DNA of 35,934 bases. Origin: Bacteroidota bacterium. GTDB lineage: Bacteria; Bacteroidota; Bacteroidia; Cytophagales; Cyclobacteriaceae. Of the stretch, positions 1 through 9,000 are shown in pieces; within the stretch, counting starts at the first letter, position 1, and the number at the start of each line of letters is the position of its first letter. The translations under genes were made by a program, and so were the position numbers. The notes beneath the pieces are model-generated. The model saw nothing but the letters and a program-made list of their open reading frames with translations. It was not told the DNA's origin and did not search any database. The DNA lies in NCBI GenBank assembly GCA_023417785.1, contig JAEZEH010000016.1, forward strand, positions 1 to 35,934, read 5' to 3'.

Positions 1-899
1 CAAACCGCGTGTCGAAGATGGTTAACGCTCAGCTCTCCGAGGCCAAGGAAACGATCCAGCAACAGAACCAGCTTCTCGAAATCAAAAACAAGGATCTTGA
101 CCGCGAGGTGGAAAAGAAGACCGTCGATCTCGAACGCGTCAACCTTTCGCTCAAACAGGTCAACGACGAGCTCGACAACTTCATCTACAAGACCTCCCAC
201 GACATCCGGGGTCCGCTGGCCAGCCTCAAGGGCATGTGCAACGTAGCCCTTATGGATGTGCAGGACCAGCTTGCCCTCGACTACCTCAGAAAACTCGACA
301 TCACCGCAGAACGCCTCAACTCCATCCTCACGCGCCTCCTCATCGTCAACCAGATCAACAACTCCAAGATAGCCGTGTCGCGCATCGACTTCCCGCGCAT
401 CATCAGCGAGATCATGTTGCTGGAGAAGAAAAAAGGCCTGCCCCAGAAGATCGAGATCCGCCGCCGGATCGCTACCGGCGCCGACATGGAGATCCAATCT
501 GATAAAGAGCTGGTGCGCATCGTGCTCGAAAACCTGATCGACAACGCCATCAAATTCTACGACGAGTCCGAACACGTGAAGTCGTTCGTGGAGATCGATA
601 TCGCGCCCACGGGTGACGGCTCGGTGAAAGCGCGCGTGATCGACAATGGCATCGGCATCTCAGAGTCGAACCCCGGCAAGCTGTTCCAGATGTTCTTCCG
701 GGCCTCGGAGCGTTCGGAGATCGGCGGCATCGGCCTCTATATTGTAAAGACGGCCACCGCCAAGATCGGCGGCAAAGTCGGACTGCTTACGACACCGGAT
801 GGATACACGGAGTTTTACGTCGTCTTCCCGCCAAACCCGCCGTCGCCCGACGAGTGGCCTGTGCGGATAACTGCCGAGACCCACACGCGCTCAACCTGA
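1..899 (+). CDS. Sensor histidine kinase, C-terminal part (5' end outside window)
   Basis: The reading frame is open to the left edge (first full codon at base 3), so the GTG at 9 is probably internal and the sensing part lies upstream. The visible protein starts with a coiled-coil linker rich in Q, E and K. A HisKA dimerisation segment follows, with the phospho-acceptor histidine in KTSHDIRGP (codon at 198-200). The HATPase_c domain has the N box (NLIDNAIKF), G1 box (VIDNGIGIS) and a G2-like GGIGLYIVK. This is the autokinase core of a two-component system at the inner membrane. No response regulator lies next to it, so its partner is unknown. It stops 107 bases before metG and need not be co-transcribed. 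Third codon positions are strongly C-rich, as in the first half of metG. Family assignment is firm; the signal sensed cannot be inferred. Confidence 0.9.
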   Translation, partial: NRVSKMVNAQLSEAKETIQQQNQLLEIKNKDLDREVEKKTVDLERVNLSLKQVNDELDNFIYKTSHDIRGPLASLKGMCNVALMDVQDQLALDYLRKLDITAERLNSILTRLLIVNQINNSKIAVSRIDFPRIISEIMLLEKKKGLPQKIEIRRRIATGADMEIQSDKELVRIVLENLIDNAIKFYDESEHVKSFVEIDIAPTGDGSVKARVIDNGIGISESNPGKLFQMFFRASERSEIGGIGLYIVKTATAKIGGKVGLLTTPDGYTEFYVVFPPNPPSPDEWPVRITAETHTRST

Positions 900-933
900 T
901 CCGCAATTCCAGCCTGCATTTTCGCCACGCCGG

Positions 934-964
934 TTTGTAACCATAACAAAGGTTTTTACCTTCG
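934..964 (+). promoter_or_regulatory. Bacteroidota-type promoter of metG
   Basis: TTTG at 934-937 and TACCTTCG at 957-964 are separated by exactly 19 bases. This fits the Bacteroidota primary sigma consensus TTTG-N19-TAnnTTTG with one mismatch. Transcription would start near 970, giving a leader of about 35 bases before the metG ATG. Confidence 0.6.
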
Positions 965-1006
965 CCCCTGAAGAAACGGTCCACGTGACCCTCTTTTTTT
1001 GATCTT

Positions 1007-3109
1007 ATGAAACAGTACAAGCGCACCACCGTCACCGCGGCACTTCCCTATGCCAACGGTCCCCTTCACATCGGCCACATCGCCGGAGCTTACCTTCCCG
1101 CAGACACCTATGTGCGGTACCTTCGTCTCAAAGGCGAGGACGTGGTCTTTATCTGCGGCTCCGACGAGAACGGCGTGGCCATCACCCTCGGCGCCAAAAA
1201 GGCCGGGGTTACGCCCCGCGAGTTCGTCGACAAGTACCATAACCTAATGAAGCAGACCTTCGCGGACTTTGGTATCGGTTTCAATATCTATTCGCGAACA
1301 TCGGGGGAGACGCATTACAAAACGGCGCAGGACTTCTTCCTGAATATCCATAAAAAGGAGCTGTTTCTCGAAGACACCTCCGACCAGTATTACGATGAGC
1401 AGGAAGGCATCTTCCTCGCAGACCGTTACATTATCGGCACGTGCCCCAACTGCGGCAACCCCGATGCGTATGGCGACCAGTGCGAAAAGTGCGGCACAAG
1501 TCTCAGTCCGAAGCAGCTGATCAACCCGCGTTCCACGGTGTCCGGCGGCACTCCTGTGCTCAAGCCCACCAAACACTGGTACTTCCCCCTCGACAAGTTC
1601 GAAACCTGGCTGAAGGAGTGGCTGGTAGAAGGCCACCGCGAAGACTGGAAGCCCAACGTTTACGGTCAATGCAAGAGCTGGATAGACCAGGGGTTGCAGC
1701 CCCGTTCCATCACGCGCGACCTCGACTGGGGGATACCGGTACCGCTACCCGAAGGCAAGGGCAAGGTGCTGTACGTGTGGTTCGACGCGCCCATCGGTTA
1801 TATCTCTGCCACCAAAGAGCTGCTGCCCAACGACTGGGAAAAATACTGGAAGGATCCCGAAACGCGATTGATCCACTTCATCGGCAAGGACAACATCGTG
1901 TTTCACTGTATCATCTTCCCCTCAATGCTCAAGGCTGCGGGTGACTTCATTCTTCCGGATAACGTTCCGGCGAATGAGTTCCTCAACCTGGAAGGCGACA
2001 AGATCTCCACGTCGCGCAACCATGCCGTTTGGCTTCACGAATACCTGCAGGATTTTCCCGGCAGGAGGGATGAATTGCGCTATGTTCTGAACTCGATTTC
2101 CCCCGAAACCAAAGACGCCGACTTCACCTGGAAGGATTACCAGCAGAAGGTAAACAGCGAGATGGTCGCAATCCTCGGCAACTTCGTTAACCGTGTGATG
2201 GTACTCACCTGGAAATACTTCGACGGCAAAGTCCCGTCCGCGAAATTACTGGAAGGCACCACAGACCGCCGGAAGAAAGTGCTTGCCCATTATGAACAGG
2301 CCCATTCGGATTTGAATACAGCGGTAAAGGAGATGATCCACGCCCTGAAGAATTTCCATTTCCGCGAAGCGCAGTTTCAGATGATGCAGCTGGCCCGCGT
2401 CGGGAACAAGTTTCTCGCCGACACGGAACCGTGGAAACTGGCCAAAGAGGATATGGAGGCCGTTGCGGCAATCCTTAACTATTCACTTACCGTGGTGGGG
2501 AATATTGCCATCGCGTGTGAGCCGTTCCTTCCGGATGCAGCGGCATCATTGAAGAATCAACTTAACAGTGGCAGCATCGATGGTGCCTGGAAGGAATTCT
2601 GGCAGAAGGAAGAACTGATTGAGCCGCTACCTGAAAATCACCAGCTGAACAAGGCCGAGCTGCTGTACCGGAACGTAGAAGATGCCGACATTGAAAAGCA
2701 GGTGGCGAGGTTGCGAAAAACCGACGCACCAGCCGGGGTCGTTGATGGCGATTCCAGGCCGGGTGAGCTGAAACCCATGAAGGCGGAAATTGTGTATGAC
2801 GATTTCGCGAAGCTGGATATCCGTGTCGGCACCGTAATCGAGGCCGAGAAGATGCCGAAGTCCAACAAGCTGCTCAAGTTACGTGTAGACACCGGGTTGG
2901 ATCAGCGCACCATACTCAGTGGTATCGCGCAACATTACACGCCGGAAGAGATGGTTGGCAAGCAAGTCACTATCATTGCCAACCTCGCGCCGCGCAAGAT
3001 GATGGGCACCGAATCTCAAGGCATGATTCTGATGGCCGAAGACACCGATGGTAAACTGCGGCTGCTTCTGCCTTCGGATGGCGTCGTCCCGGGTTCGCAG
3101 GTGAGTTAG
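1007..3109 (+). CDS. metG: Methionyl-tRNA synthetase with C-terminal tRNA-binding domain
   Basis: Charges tRNA-Met with methionine in the cytoplasm, and is essential for translation. The 700-residue length is typical of the long, dimeric form. The class I signature HIGH is at residues 21-24 inside PYANGPLHIGH. A zinc knuckle of four cysteines is at residues 146, 149, 159 and 162. The KMSKS-equivalent loop reads KISTS at 332-336, the usual variant in this enzyme. Residues from about 590 to 700 form an EMAP-II/Trbp111-like OB-fold tRNA-binding domain (FAKLDIRVGTV, then NLAPRKMMG). The ATG at 1007 fits the conserved N-terminus and has a promoter upstream. Codons end in C very often in the first 1.2 kb and much less later. 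Identification is firm. Confidence 0.98.
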   Translation: MKQYKRTTVTAALPYANGPLHIGHIAGAYLPADTYVRYLRLKGEDVVFICGSDENGVAITLGAKKAGVTPREFVDKYHNLMKQTFADFGIGFNIYSRTSGETHYKTAQDFFLNIHKKELFLEDTSDQYYDEQEGIFLADRYIIGTCPNCGNPDAYGDQCEKCGTSLSPKQLINPRSTVSGGTPVLKPTKHWYFPLDKFETWLKEWLVEGHREDWKPNVYGQCKSWIDQGLQPRSITRDLDWGIPVPLPEGKGKVLYVWFDAPIGYISATKELLPNDWEKYWKDPETRLIHFIGKDNIVFHCIIFPSMLKAAGDFILPDNVPANEFLNLEGDKISTSRNHAVWLHEYLQDFPGRRDELRYVLNSISPETKDADFTWKDYQQKVNSEMVAILGNFVNRVMVLTWKYFDGKVPSAKLLEGTTDRRKKVLAHYEQAHSDLNTAVKEMIHALKNFHFREAQFQMMQLARVGNKFLADTEPWKLAKEDMEAVAAILNYSLTVVGNIAIACEPFLPDAAASLKNQLNSGSIDGAWKEFWQKEELIEPLPENHQLNKAELLYRNVEDADIEKQVARLRKTDAPAGVVDGDSRPGELKPMKAEIVYDDFAKLDIRVGTVIEAEKMPKSNKLLKLRVDTGLDQRTILSGIAQHYTPEEMVGKQVTIIANLAPRKMMGTESQGMILMAEDTDGKLRLLLPSDGVVPGSQVS

Positions 3110-3184
3110 GTGGCAGCCCTGAAACATGAATCGCGAACAGGGTAACCTGACATCACACAGTCATGTTCGAAATTCTTTTTGACG

Positions 3185-3967
3185 ATGATCAGAACGTCAA
3201 TATATGCGATGTTGCTGATTGTTCCGCTGTTCGCAAAAGCACAGCGAATTCAAATCATTGAATCTTCTGCAACTGAATGTCTCGAAGAGTCGGGTGCAAC
3301 TGATCGGTTGCTGACCAGAATAATAGAAAGTCAGTTTAGCAATGGGATACTCGAAGTTAGGATTGGCACGACCGAAGTATGCTGTCAAACACTTACACCT
3401 ATCGCCGACTATCGCTCTGGTTATGGACCCATACCTGACACGCTGAACTTAGGATATTCAACAAATGGTATCCTGTGTGAATGCGATTGTTACTATGAGC
3501 TTTCCTATAAGATCAAAGGTTTGCCCAATGCTGATTACAACGTCCTTTTCAATGGCGGCCCAATAACGTACTCTTTCGAAAAATACAGGACATTCCCGGT
3601 CAAATTTAAAATACTGGAAGCCGACACAATCAATGTTGTTGATAAATTTGGATTGAGACGGGGTGTCTGGATATTGGATAGTACTATGGTGAGTAACCAT
3701 TACTATTTCGAAAATGATATACATATTCGTGAGACGGTGCTATTCGATAACGGTCGGGTCCAACGCGAGATTCATCGCGATCCAGAGTCCGGTAACTGGA
3801 GTCACTTTGTTGAGTACTTTGAATCTGGAGAAAGAAGGGCCGAGTGTCACGCTGTGGAACCACACGGCTCGTACAAGAATGGTCGTTGTAAGCAATGGAA
3901 TATGAAATTGGAGTTGATCTATGACGGTACACTTGAAGGAATGAACATTGCTGACGCTGGGGATTAA
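3185..3967 (+). CDS. Secreted protein of unknown function with MORN-like C-terminal part
   Basis: Not recognised as a named family. The first 19 residues from the ATG at 3185 (MIRTSIYAMLLIVPLFAKA) form a signal peptide followed by QRIQ. A TTG two codons earlier (3179) is an alternative start. The mature part of about 240 residues contains paired cysteines (VCCQT, CECDCYYEL) suggesting disulfides in the cell envelope. The C-terminal third has short repeats of the pattern GxW...YFExGxxRAE...HGxYKNGRCKQW, which resemble MORN_2/YwqK-type repeats. Base composition is more AT-rich than in metG, and codon choice is less biased. It stands alone between metG (75 bases upstream, same strand) and a convergent histidine kinase. 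The signal peptide and frame are supported; the function is unknown. Confidence 0.7.
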   Translation: MIRTSIYAMLLIVPLFAKAQRIQIIESSATECLEESGATDRLLTRIIESQFSNGILEVRIGTTEVCCQTLTPIADYRSGYGPIPDTLNLGYSTNGILCECDCYYELSYKIKGLPNADYNVLFNGGPITYSFEKYRTFPVKFKILEADTINVVDKFGLRRGVWILDSTMVSNHYYFENDIHIRETVLFDNGRVQREIHRDPESGNWSHFVEYFESGERRAECHAVEPHGSYKNGRCKQWNMKLELIYDGTLEGMNIADAGD

Positions 3968-4322
3968 AACGTGATGATCCACCCTCGAACTAAATCTGAT
4001 ACACATACGTCACTACCGATACTATTTTTAAAATTATCGAACCGGCTAAACCAATTCTATACGCCTGACTTTCATCAGGAATCAATTTGCTGTTTCCTGG
4101 CCTTCGGGTGTGACCACCCTGAGGCAGGAAAAAGAGGAACACGGGAAAACGAAAACGCTTGGTTGTCCTGCAGTTGCTTTACCAAAGTCGTAGAAACTGG
4201 CGATGATTCGTCAATGCCGCCGCAAAAGAACCGTTGTTATCAATATAAAACCGACAGGCTGATATGAGCACGCGAAACCGTTCGATGTTTCTGCACCACC
4301 TTTTTTCTGTACGACGACATTA
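3968..4322. other. Non-coding gap of 355 bases between convergent genes
   Basis: No convincing gene. A 98-codon open frame on the plus strand has no signal, no recognisable motif and a composition like non-coding DNA. The only structured element seen is the imperfect inverted repeat at 4093-4131. Confidence 0.6.
4093..4131. repeat. Imperfect inverted repeat (possible hairpin)
   Basis: Arms TTTCCTG (4093-4099) and CAGGAAA (4125-4131) enclose further pairing of CCT with AGG and of GGGTG with CACCC around a TGAC loop. There are small bulges. No T-run follows on either strand, so it is not a standard intrinsic terminator. It lies 125 bases after the stop at 3967 and could be a bidirectional terminator, a processing site or a protein site. 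Confidence 0.5.
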
Positions 4323-5810
4323 TTACGACGGATCTGGCAGATGAACGATAAACGTACTTCCCTTTTCGGGTTCGCTGTTTATGTCGACGAAACCATTTAG
4401 TAATTCCGTCTGCGACTTGATGAGATAGAGACCCAATCCTCGGCCTTCCTGATGATTGTGAAAACGCTTGTACATCTTGAAGATATCCCGATGGAATGCG
4501 TTGAGATCAATACCCAGTCCGTTATCCCGTACGACGAGTACGACGTAGCTATCTTTCTTCCATGTTGTTATGTTTACATGGAGAACCCGCTCAGCTGACT
4601 TAAACCGAATGGCATTGCTGACGAGATGGAACAGGATACTCCGGAGCATCGGCACGACGGAAAAGATTCGTGGCGCTTCTGCGAAGTCAACACTAAGGTG
4701 GGTGGCCTCGAACGTATCGCTTATTTTGAGTTGATGTTTTACATCGGCCCATACGTCATCCCAGAGAATGTGTTCCCGGATGTTGTAAAGCGCGTGTCTG
4801 ATATCAACGATATCGTTGAGGTCCCGGATTACTCCGTCCAGATCCTTAGCGGAGTTTTGAATATGGTCAACGACCTCCCTGAGTTCGCTGCTCCTTTCTA
4901 ATTCACCGGTCGTTTTCAACAGGTGGGCGAGACCCAGGAGTCTGGCTGTCGGTCCGCGGAGATTATGTGATATCGTGAATGAAAACTGTTGTAATTCGTT
5001 TGTGTGTTTGATCAGCTCCTCATTTGTTGCCTGAAGCCGCGCATTGACTTCATTAACCTGAATTTCAAGGTCAGCGTTCTGTTTTTCGATGGTTCGGTTC
5101 GCCTGGATCAGCGACTCCTGGCTTGCAGACAACTCCTCACTCTGCGCGACAATTTCTTCGTTCTGTGCCTCTACATCATTGAGCGACTCCTGCAGTTTCT
5201 GATTGGTTTCCTGAAGATCGTTTCTGTATAACTCATTTTGTTTTTCCGCTCTTTCAATGGCCCGCTTCAACGTCATTCCGCCACCTGCTATTCCAAGAAA
5301 GGTGACTACGGTGATAATGTTGATGTAGTAGTATGAACGGCCAGTAAATCCGAGCTGATAGTAGCCGACGCCGACCGATTCGTGTAGAAAATCGAACGTG
5401 ATAAGAGAGAGGAACACAAATGCCAGCGAGCCATATAGTAACCATTTTTCACGTGTATCGAAAATGAGACATGGAATGATAGAAAAGATGATAAGGATAA
5501 AACGCGCGTCATAGAAAAGGATATCGGTATGGCCCCGTTCCATAACCTTCGCCAGAATTGCAGCAGAAAGAGTAGCTATAACCGGGATTACACAAACCAA
5601 AACACGGGCTATTCTGTCGAATCCAACCTTGTTTATAACGGGAACGAGGAAGAAGAAGACTCCTAAGCTCAGGATAATCGGACTGTTGACATTGATGCCA
5701 AAAAAATAAAGGAGGTAGGCTAACATCAGGATGGAAAGTGTCCCGAGGATTCGCGCAATGCGATTGGTGACAAGAATATTTCTTTCTGCGGATGTCACCA
5801 GTCTTTTCAT
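4323..5810 (-). CDS. Membrane sensor histidine kinase with long coiled-coil linker
   Basis: A 495-residue kinase counted from the ATG at 5810 (MKRLVTSAERN). An open frame extends 18 codons further, to 5864, but the shorter start puts a normal polar N-terminus before the first membrane helix. About six hydrophobic segments fill residues 20-190. A coiled coil rich in Q, E and N follows (about 200-270). HisKA has the phospho-histidine at residue 282 in TISHNLRGP. HATPase_c has LVSNAIRFK, VRDNGLGID and GRGLGLYLIK. It should sit in the inner membrane and phosphorylate an unlinked response regulator; none is encoded beside it. It is convergent with the unknown secreted gene and tandem with the hybrid sensor (271 bases apart). 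The kinase call is firm; the input signal is unknown. Confidence 0.9.
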   Translation of the reverse strand: MKRLVTSAERNILVTNRIARILGTLSILMLAYLLYFFGINVNSPIILSLGVFFFLVPVINKVGFDRIARVLVCVIPVIATLSAAILAKVMERGHTDILFYDARFILIIFSIIPCLIFDTREKWLLYGSLAFVFLSLITFDFLHESVGVGYYQLGFTGRSYYYINIITVVTFLGIAGGGMTLKRAIERAEKQNELYRNDLQETNQKLQESLNDVEAQNEEIVAQSEELSASQESLIQANRTIEKQNADLEIQVNEVNARLQATNEELIKHTNELQQFSFTISHNLRGPTARLLGLAHLLKTTGELERSSELREVVDHIQNSAKDLDGVIRDLNDIVDIRHALYNIREHILWDDVWADVKHQLKISDTFEATHLSVDFAEAPRIFSVVPMLRSILFHLVSNAIRFKSAERVLHVNITTWKKDSYVVLVVRDNGLGIDLNAFHRDIFKMYKRFHNHQEGRGLGLYLIKSQTELLNGFVDINSEPEKGSTFIVHLPDPS

Positions 5811-6080
5811 ATTGGTTTGGGGGATTACGAAAAATACAAAAAATTTCAGAATCGGTCTATACATTAATTTTTACAGACCTGCGCATGCAGGCCCATTTTC
5901 CCGTAAGTTACCCTCGTGATGTATTTACAGCAGCACATTGATGCTTTTGTCTACTCAACGAGAGATACCTTTTGTCGATCCATCAGGTCTTATATCGTCG
6001 AATAACACGGGCTCACAGACTAGCCGTCCAGGGGAGTGGTGATATGGATTTTGGGATATATGCCCGATGCGGGTGGTAAA

Positions 6081-9000
6081 CTAAACCACACGCATATTCC
6101 GCATTTTCAATATATATTCTTTCGGGCCGACGCCATACTGTTTGGTGAAGCACTTATCGAAGTAGGAGTGACTGTTAAATCCAACTTCAAGGGCCACCTG
6201 GCTTATATTAAGCCGGCCTTCCAGCAACAATACCAGACTTCGTTTCAGCCGGATGGACTTGATGAACTCGTGTACACTCTGACCGGTAAGTGTTTTAACT
6301 TTCGCATACAACACGGTTCGGCTCATGCCGAATTCCTCGCAGATGATTCGCGCATCGAGACTTGCGTCGCTTACATTCGCCTCGATAAAAGATACAAGCC
6401 GCGTAAGGAATTCTTCGTCTAGTTTATTCAGCGAAGGTTCATCAACCTGAAACTCATGACTGCTTAAGATATTTTCCTGAATTTTCTGACGAAGTCGTTC
6501 CTGATTTTGAATAAAGTTCAGGATTACCTGAATGAAAAGCTCTTTCTTTACCGGCTTCGTTAAATAAATGTCAGCGCCGGCTTCGTATCCGGAGAGTTGT
6601 GTCTTTTCCTCCCATTGACTTGTCAGCAGCATCACAGGGATGTGACTCGTTGAAGTATGTTCCTTGATGTGGCGGCAGAACTCTAGTCCGTTCATTACCG
6701 GCATGATGAGATCCGTCACGATTGCTGTAGGTTGTACTTCGAGCGCCTTATCCAATCCCTCCTGTCCGTTACCCGCTTCGAAAATTTCGAACGTCCCCGA
6801 CAACAGCATCTTCAGGTAGCTTCGCAGCTCGGCGTTGTCGTCGACGATGAGGATTTTCCTGCCGCGGATTTTGATCAGCTTGTCTACCGGGAACGCTTCC
6901 CAGAAGTCCGGTGACGCCGGAATCTGAGGATCAGGCCGGAGTACTTTCAAGGCGGATTTCGAAAGCGCCTTGCCGGTAGGGAGTGTAATGAAGAAGTCGG
7001 TTCCCTTCCCGATGGAACTGTCAACTCTGATCGACCCTTTGTTAATCTGAATAAATTCCTGGGTAATCACCAGGCCAAGTCCCGTGCCTTTTTCACCCGC
7101 GGTGCCCGAAGAGATGTTACTCTTGTCCAGGCTGAAGAGTTTCTGCAATTGCTCTGGTGTCATACCCACACCGTTGTCGGATATTCTGATTTCTACCGTT
7201 TCATCCTGAGCCGTAGCGAAAACCTCGATGCGTCCGTTGTATTCAGTGAATTTTACGCTATTGCTGAGGATGTTCCGGATTACGGTGTCGAGCATGTTAT
7301 AGTCGGCGTAGACCGTCAGGTCTTGCGGTGCATCGATCTCCAGGCTGATGTGTTTATTGTTGAGCTGCGGTTCCAGCAGGATAAGATTCTTCTGAAAGAC
7401 TTCACGCACAGCTACGGGCACCGGTGAGTACTCTATGTTCCGCGACTGCGTTCTGGACCAGTTTAATAAATTGATGAGCAGATCATAAATCGCGTTTGAC
7501 GATTTGTGAATGCTGTCGAGATATTGCATCGCATCGTTCTTGTTCAGTTTCAGGAAATTCGATTTCATAAAATCGGAAATGCCGGTCAGGGCCGAAATAG
7601 GATTCTTGAGGTCGTGGGCAAGAATAGAGAAGAAGTGGTCTTTGGTGCGGTTGAGCTTCTGCAACTCGTCAACCGTAGATTCGAGCTGATGGTTTTGTTC
7701 GGTAATGTGTTTCTGCTGGTTAAGGATTTTTTCTGATTGACGGAGAATCTCGTGGTTGTATTCCTCAAGCCGCTCATTCTGAAGCTTGATCATTTCGGCG
7801 CGCTCAGTTAAAAAAGAATTTGCTTCACTTAGTTCGTGGGTTCTTTTGTCTACTTCGGCTTTTAGAAATATGTTTCGTGCCTGGATGGATTTTACCCTCA
7901 GGAAAAACGCGAGCGCCACAGATCCTGAGAGCAGGAGTATCAGTAGCCCCTTGAACCAGAAAGTCTTCCACCATGGGGGGAGGATTTCAATTTCAAGTTC
8001 TTTATCCGCCGGGTGCCATGTTCCGTCAACGGTGGTGTACTGCACTTTCAGCGTATAGTTACCAGGTGGTAATTCAGTAAACGCGATCTTTCGCTCGTTT
8101 TGTAAGGGAATCCATGTGTCATTGAGCCCTTCAAGTTTATAGGCGTAGCGAGTCTTCGAAGGCGAATAGAGATTAACGGTGGAGACCTCTATGGTAAAGA
8201 AGGACTGGTCAGGTTTTAGTACGAGTTCTTCGGTGAATGGCAGCACTACGTTCAGCGGACTATTATCGCGTCCCGGCTTTTGAACTTCATTATAGATATA
8301 AAGATCCGATGTATAAAAATACTCTGGCAGGGTGAATTCACTTAGTTCAGCGGGATGGAATACATTAAAACCTTTGGGGCCGCCGAAGTAAAGTCTGCCG
8401 TTCCGGTCGCGCAATACAGCTTTATGGAAAAACGTATTGCCCTGGAGTCCGTCATTTGCGTCGTAAAGTTTAACGCGTTTGGTGGACGGGTCTATTGATA
8501 CCACACCTTCATTGGTACTGATCCACAATTTGTCATTGGTATCAGTGACTACCGACTTAACAGATTCGGGCAGGTCCAGCGTATCGCGGTAACGGATAAA
8601 GCGTTGTGTTCGTCCATCGAATTCGTCCAGGCCGCCTTCGGTGGCGATCCAGAGACGACCAAAACGGTCTTCGGTTACCATGTTAACTGAGTTGCTGCTG
8701 ATGCTTGAAGGTCTGGCCGCATGAACATGGTGAATGAGTTCCTTTCCATCGTACACGAAAAGGCCGCTGTATGTACTGATCCACAACCGCCCGAATGAAT
8801 CTTTGAAAAGGTGGTTGATCCATGCGGGAAGATTCATTTGAAATGGAAAGATCTCGTTGTTCCGGTGGTGGATGAAATGCCTGTGTTTCTTGTGATACGC
8901 TGCGAGGCCTTCGCCGTGGGTACCGACCCAGATCACCGAGTCGTCGGGCAAAAGAACCTTTGCATCGTTCAGCGGGATGCTGTTTATATCATTGGGATCG

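Noticed and set aside
332..2022. Suspected defect in metG because KMSKS is not exact
   Set aside because: KISTS is a known variant of that loop in MetG, and the rest of the enzyme is intact.
3971..4267. 98-codon plus-strand open frame
   Set aside because: No signal, motif or coding-like composition; it spans the hairpin at 4093-4131 and lies in a convergent gap.
5878..5891. Palindrome CCTGC-GCAT-GCAGG upstream of the membrane kinase
   Set aside because: Short 5-bp stem; could be chance, and nothing else supports an operator or terminator.
6036..6422. 128-codon plus-strand open frame over the 3' end of the hybrid sensor
   Set aside because: It is antisense to the AraC-type DNA-binding domain, whose conservation explains the open frame.
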